A stretch of 64,000 nt of DNA from Oceanimonas sp. GK1 (lineage in GTDB: Bacteria > Pseudomonadota > Gammaproteobacteria > Enterobacterales > Aeromonadaceae), in the NCBI RefSeq assembly GCF_000243075.1, contig NC_016745.1:239501-303500 (forward strand), in the 5' to 3' direction. Shown piece by piece: positions 61,801 to 64,000 of the stretch; within the stretch, counting starts at the first letter, position 1, and each line of letters opens with the position of its first letter. Below the pieces are notes generated by a model. It was not told the origin of the DNA, made no database searches, and saw nothing but the letters and a program-made list of their open reading frames with translations. A program made the position numbers and the translations under genes.

Positions 61801-62868
61801 ATGGATCAGTTCCTTTTTGAACCCGCCGAACCCGACTGCGACACCATCCGCATCAGCGTGGTGGGCGTGGGCGGCTGCGGCGGCAACACCGTCAATCTGC
61901 TGGCCGAGCACAGCCTGCCGGCCCACGTCAGCACCATGGCCATGAACACCGACGCCAAGGCCCTGCAGCAATGCCGGGTGGAAACCCTGCAACTGGGCCG
62001 GGAACTGACCCGGGGCCTCGGCGCCGGCGCCGAGGCGGAAGTGGGCCGCCAGGCCGCGGAAGAAAGCGAAGCCGATATTCGTGCCCGCCTGCAGGGGGCG
62101 GATCTGTGCTTTATTACCGCTGGCATGGGCGGTGGCACCGGCACCGGCGCCGCGCCCGTGGTGGCGCGTCTGGCCCGGGAAATGAACATCATGACGGTGG
62201 CCATCGTCACCCGCCCCTTTGGCTTTGAGGGCAAAAAGCGCGCCCGCATGGCCGAACAGGGCCTGGAGACCCTGGCCGAGCACACCGACGCCCTGCTGGT
62301 GCTGCCCAACGACTACCTGCTGCGGGTGTTGGGTGCGCGCACGCCGTTGCTCAAGGCGTTTTCCGAAAGCAGCAAGGTCATTCAGAACGCGGTGCGCGGC
62401 CTGGCGGACATCATTGGCCAGACCGGCCTGATTAACATCGACTTTGCCGACGTGCGCACCATCATGAGCCAGCAGGGCAAGGCGGTGATGGGCATTGGCC
62501 TGGCCCGGGGCGACAACAAGGTGGAAGAAGCCACCCTGCAGGCGCTGAACAACCCGCTGCTGGAAAAGGTGGAGCTGGAAGGCGCTCGAGGGGTACTGCT
62601 CAACGTGGTGGCCTCCATGGACATCGGCCTCGACGACTTTCAGAAAATCGGCGACCGGGTGGCCGAGTGCGTGGGCGAGGACGCGACCGTGGTGTCGGGT
62701 ATCACCCTGGATCCGGAGCTGACCGACAGCATTCAGGTCACCATGATCGCCACCGGCATTCAGCCGCCGAAAGAAACCATAGCGCCGGTGCAGCCCCAGC
62801 CGCAGGCCGAAGCGCCGCTGCAGGAAGGGCTCGATATTCCCGCCTTTCTGCGCCAGCGCCAGCAGTAG
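61801..62868 (+). CDS. ftsZ: FtsZ homologue (tubulin-like GTPase), outside dcw
   Basis: 355 residues. The tubulin signature MGGGTGTGAAP (near residue 106), T7 loop NIDFADVRT and C-terminal peptide LDIPAFLRQRQQ are all present, so it should polymerise and bind FtsA/ZipA. It differs from typical gammaproteobacterial FtsZ by a diverged start (VVGVGGCGGNTV) and a short linker of about 25 residues. No ftsQ, ftsA or lpxC is near. Probably a second FtsZ; I cannot see whether a canonical copy exists. GGAG lies 8 bases upstream. Confidence 0.85.
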   Translation: MDQFLFEPAEPDCDTIRISVVGVGGCGGNTVNLLAEHSLPAHVSTMAMNTDAKALQQCRVETLQLGRELTRGLGAGAEAEVGRQAAEESEADIRARLQGADLCFITAGMGGGTGTGAAPVVARLAREMNIMTVAIVTRPFGFEGKKRARMAEQGLETLAEHTDALLVLPNDYLLRVLGARTPLLKAFSESSKVIQNAVRGLADIIGQTGLINIDFADVRTIMSQQGKAVMGIGLARGDNKVEEATLQALNNPLLEKVELEGARGVLLNVVASMDIGLDDFQKIGDRVAECVGEDATVVSGITLDPELTDSIQVTMIATGIQPPKETIAPVQPQPQAEAPLQEGLDIPAFLRQRQQ

Positions 62869-62887
62869 GCGCCCGCGCTCAAACAAC

Positions 62888-62917
62888 AAAAAGGCCGACG
62901 CAAGCGTCGGCCTTTTT
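62888..62917. terminator. Bidirectional terminator between ftsZ homologue and gltS
   Basis: AAAAAGGCCGACG-CAAG-CGTCGGCCTTTTT between convergent genes. Confidence 0.9.
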
Positions 62918-62934
62918 CGTGCTGATGTTCAGGC

Positions 62935-64000
62935 TCAGCCGAACACGTTCAGGCACCAGGTAATGGCGGGAATGGCCACAATGTCGATCAGCACGGCGCC
63001 ACACAGCGGCGCTATGATAAAGGCCTTGTGGGAGAACACTCGGTAGCGGTCGCACACCGCGCCCATGTTGGCCACCGCATTGGGCGTGGCCCCCAGGCCA
63101 TGGCCCACGAAACCGGCGCAGAGCACGGCGGCATCGTAGTTGCCGCCCATCAGCCGGAACATCAGGAAATAGGCCAGCAAAATGATAGCCAGGGTCTGAA
63201 CCGCCAGAATGATAATCAGCGTGCCGCCCAGATCCGCCAGCTGCCACAGTTTCAGCGACATCATCGCCATGGTCAGGAAAATGCCCAGGCAAAAATCCCC
63301 CACCACATTGTTGGCGCTGTCGGACAGCGGCAGCAGACGCACCACCTCATTCAGGTTGCGCAGCACGATGGCCACAAACATGGCCCCCACGTAAGACGGC
63401 AGAATTATGTCGAAGTGTTCGCGCAGGTTGCCGCTCAGCCACAGCCCCGCCACCATGGTACACAACACCACGGCCACGCTCTTCAGCAGCAGGGTGCCGG
63501 TCACCGGCTCACGGCTGGGCTTTTCCGCTTCTTTCAGCGCTTCCAGCTCATGCACCTGCTCCGCCTCAATGGTCACCTTATGGCGCTTGATCAGCAGCCG
63601 GGCCACCGGCGCGCCCAGCAGGCCGCCGGCCACCATACCAAAGGTCGCCGCCGCCAGCGCCGCCGTGGTAGCACCGGTCACCCCCAGGGCCTCGGCCTCG
63701 GGGCCAAAGGCGGCGGCAGCGCCAAAGCCGCCTTCCAGCGACACCGCACCAGCCATCAGCCCCAGCAGGGGATGCTCGCCCAGCGCCGAGGCCATGCCAA
63801 TGCCGATGCCGTTCTGCAGCAGTGCCAGCAACCAGCAGGCGACCAGGTAAACGCCCAGCACCTTGCCGCCCTTTTTCAGCAGGGCCAGGCTGCCGCCCAG
63901 GCCCACGGTGGCGAAAAAGGCGATCATCAGCGGGCTTTGCAGCGCCAGATCGAAGGTGATTTCCACCTGGGCCCAATCCCGGGCCAGCCAGGCGAACACG
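62935..64000 (-). CDS. gltS: Sodium/glutamate symporter, 5' end beyond the window
   Basis: At least 354 residues of a protein usually about 400 long; the first roughly 50 residues lie outside. About ten helices, with the paired re-entrant loop sequences around SLEGGFGAAAAFGPEA and FVGHGLGATPNAVANM and the block QNGIGIGMASALG near the visible start. Imports glutamate with Na+. The first loop differs from E. coli (GGFGAAAAF instead of GGHGTGAAW), so specificity may differ. Confidence 0.87.
   Translation of the reverse strand, partial: VFAWLARDWAQVEITFDLALQSPLMIAFFATVGLGGSLALLKKGGKVLGVYLVACWLLALLQNGIGIGMASALGEHPLLGLMAGAVSLEGGFGAAAAFGPEAEALGVTGATTAALAAATFGMVAGGLLGAPVARLLIKRHKVTIEAEQVHELEALKEAEKPSREPVTGTLLLKSVAVVLCTMVAGLWLSGNLREHFDIILPSYVGAMFVAIVLRNLNEVVRLLPLSDSANNVVGDFCLGIFLTMAMMSLKLWQLADLGGTLIIILAVQTLAIILLAYFLMFRLMGGNYDAAVLCAGFVGHGLGATPNAVANMGAVCDRYRVFSHKAFIIAPLCGAVLIDIVAIPAITWCLNVFG

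Noticed and set aside
61474-62889. Open frame of about 471 codons antisense to the ftsZ homologue
   Set aside because: No recognisable domain; mirrors the GC-rich third positions of the gene opposite.

Overview
The window reads as a chromosomal segment of a GC-rich gammaproteobacterium. Gene families and local order (fabR-yijD, rpoH-ftsX-ftsE-ftsY-rsmD, yibN-secB-gpsA, gpmI-envC, ydbH-ynbE-ydbL, a CsrB-type RNA with a UvrY-type box) fit the Aeromonadales/Vibrionales side of the class. A marine Aeromonadaceae member such as Oceanimonas or Zobellella is my best guess, from family resemblance only. Coding density is high and no tRNA, rRNA or CRISPR array was seen.

Layout. 1-6.6 kb: end of a beta-CASP/MBL nuclease-like gene, then the cytochrome bo oxidase operon cyoABCDE (minus). 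6.7-8.2 kb: LysE-type exporter and a YjjG-type nucleotidase. 8.2-11.4 kb: mobile island with an IS110-family IS1111-type element inserted at the centre of a dispersed palindromic repeat, followed by an IS4-family element inserted inside a transcription terminator. 11.4-18.9 kb: allantoin/hydantoin-type purine catabolism: ureidoglycine aminohydrolase allE with a divergent LysR gene, a GntR/FCD regulator, and a minus-strand operon of an allantoin racemase, two NCS1 permeases and a racemase paralogue lacking both catalytic cysteines. 19-31 kb: housekeeping (YebC-type regulator, flavin reductase, bioH, comF-like, nfuA, gpsA, secB, yibN, gpmI, envC, chaC-like, panM, fumC). 31-41 kb: DASH cryptochrome and a 2-aminoethylphosphonate (AEP) uptake and breakdown locus (phnS, phnX, phnW, phnR, phnT, a fused phnU-type permease and an FAD oxidoreductase) tied together by GGT-N4-ACC palindromes. 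41-48.5 kb: glpX, can, rpoH, ftsX-ftsE-ftsY, rsmD and small conserved genes. 48.45-48.9 kb: an intergenic RNA with 19 GGA motifs, a promoter, a terminator and an upstream UvrY-like palindrome, called here as a CsrB-family sponge RNA. 49-60.6 kb: sseA, yijD-fabR, an NSS transporter, oligopeptidase B, ydbH-ynbE-ydbL, small membrane/periplasmic genes and an M14 peptidase. 60.7-64 kb: a WYL regulator, an FtsZ homologue outside any dcw cluster and preceded by a terminator, and gltS running off the window end.

How it fits together: AEP is imported by PhnS/T/U, deaminated by PhnW (possibly also by the FAD enzyme) and cleaved by PhnX to acetaldehyde and phosphate under PhnR. Allantoin is imported, racemised and fed to ring-opening enzymes not present here, with AllE acting further down. 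The most interesting non-genic items are the CsrB-like RNA, the IS1111 insertion into a repeat palindrome with its probable guide-RNA region, the split terminator at the IS4 element, two sets of palindromic operators, and a cluster of hairpins at 48.0 kb.
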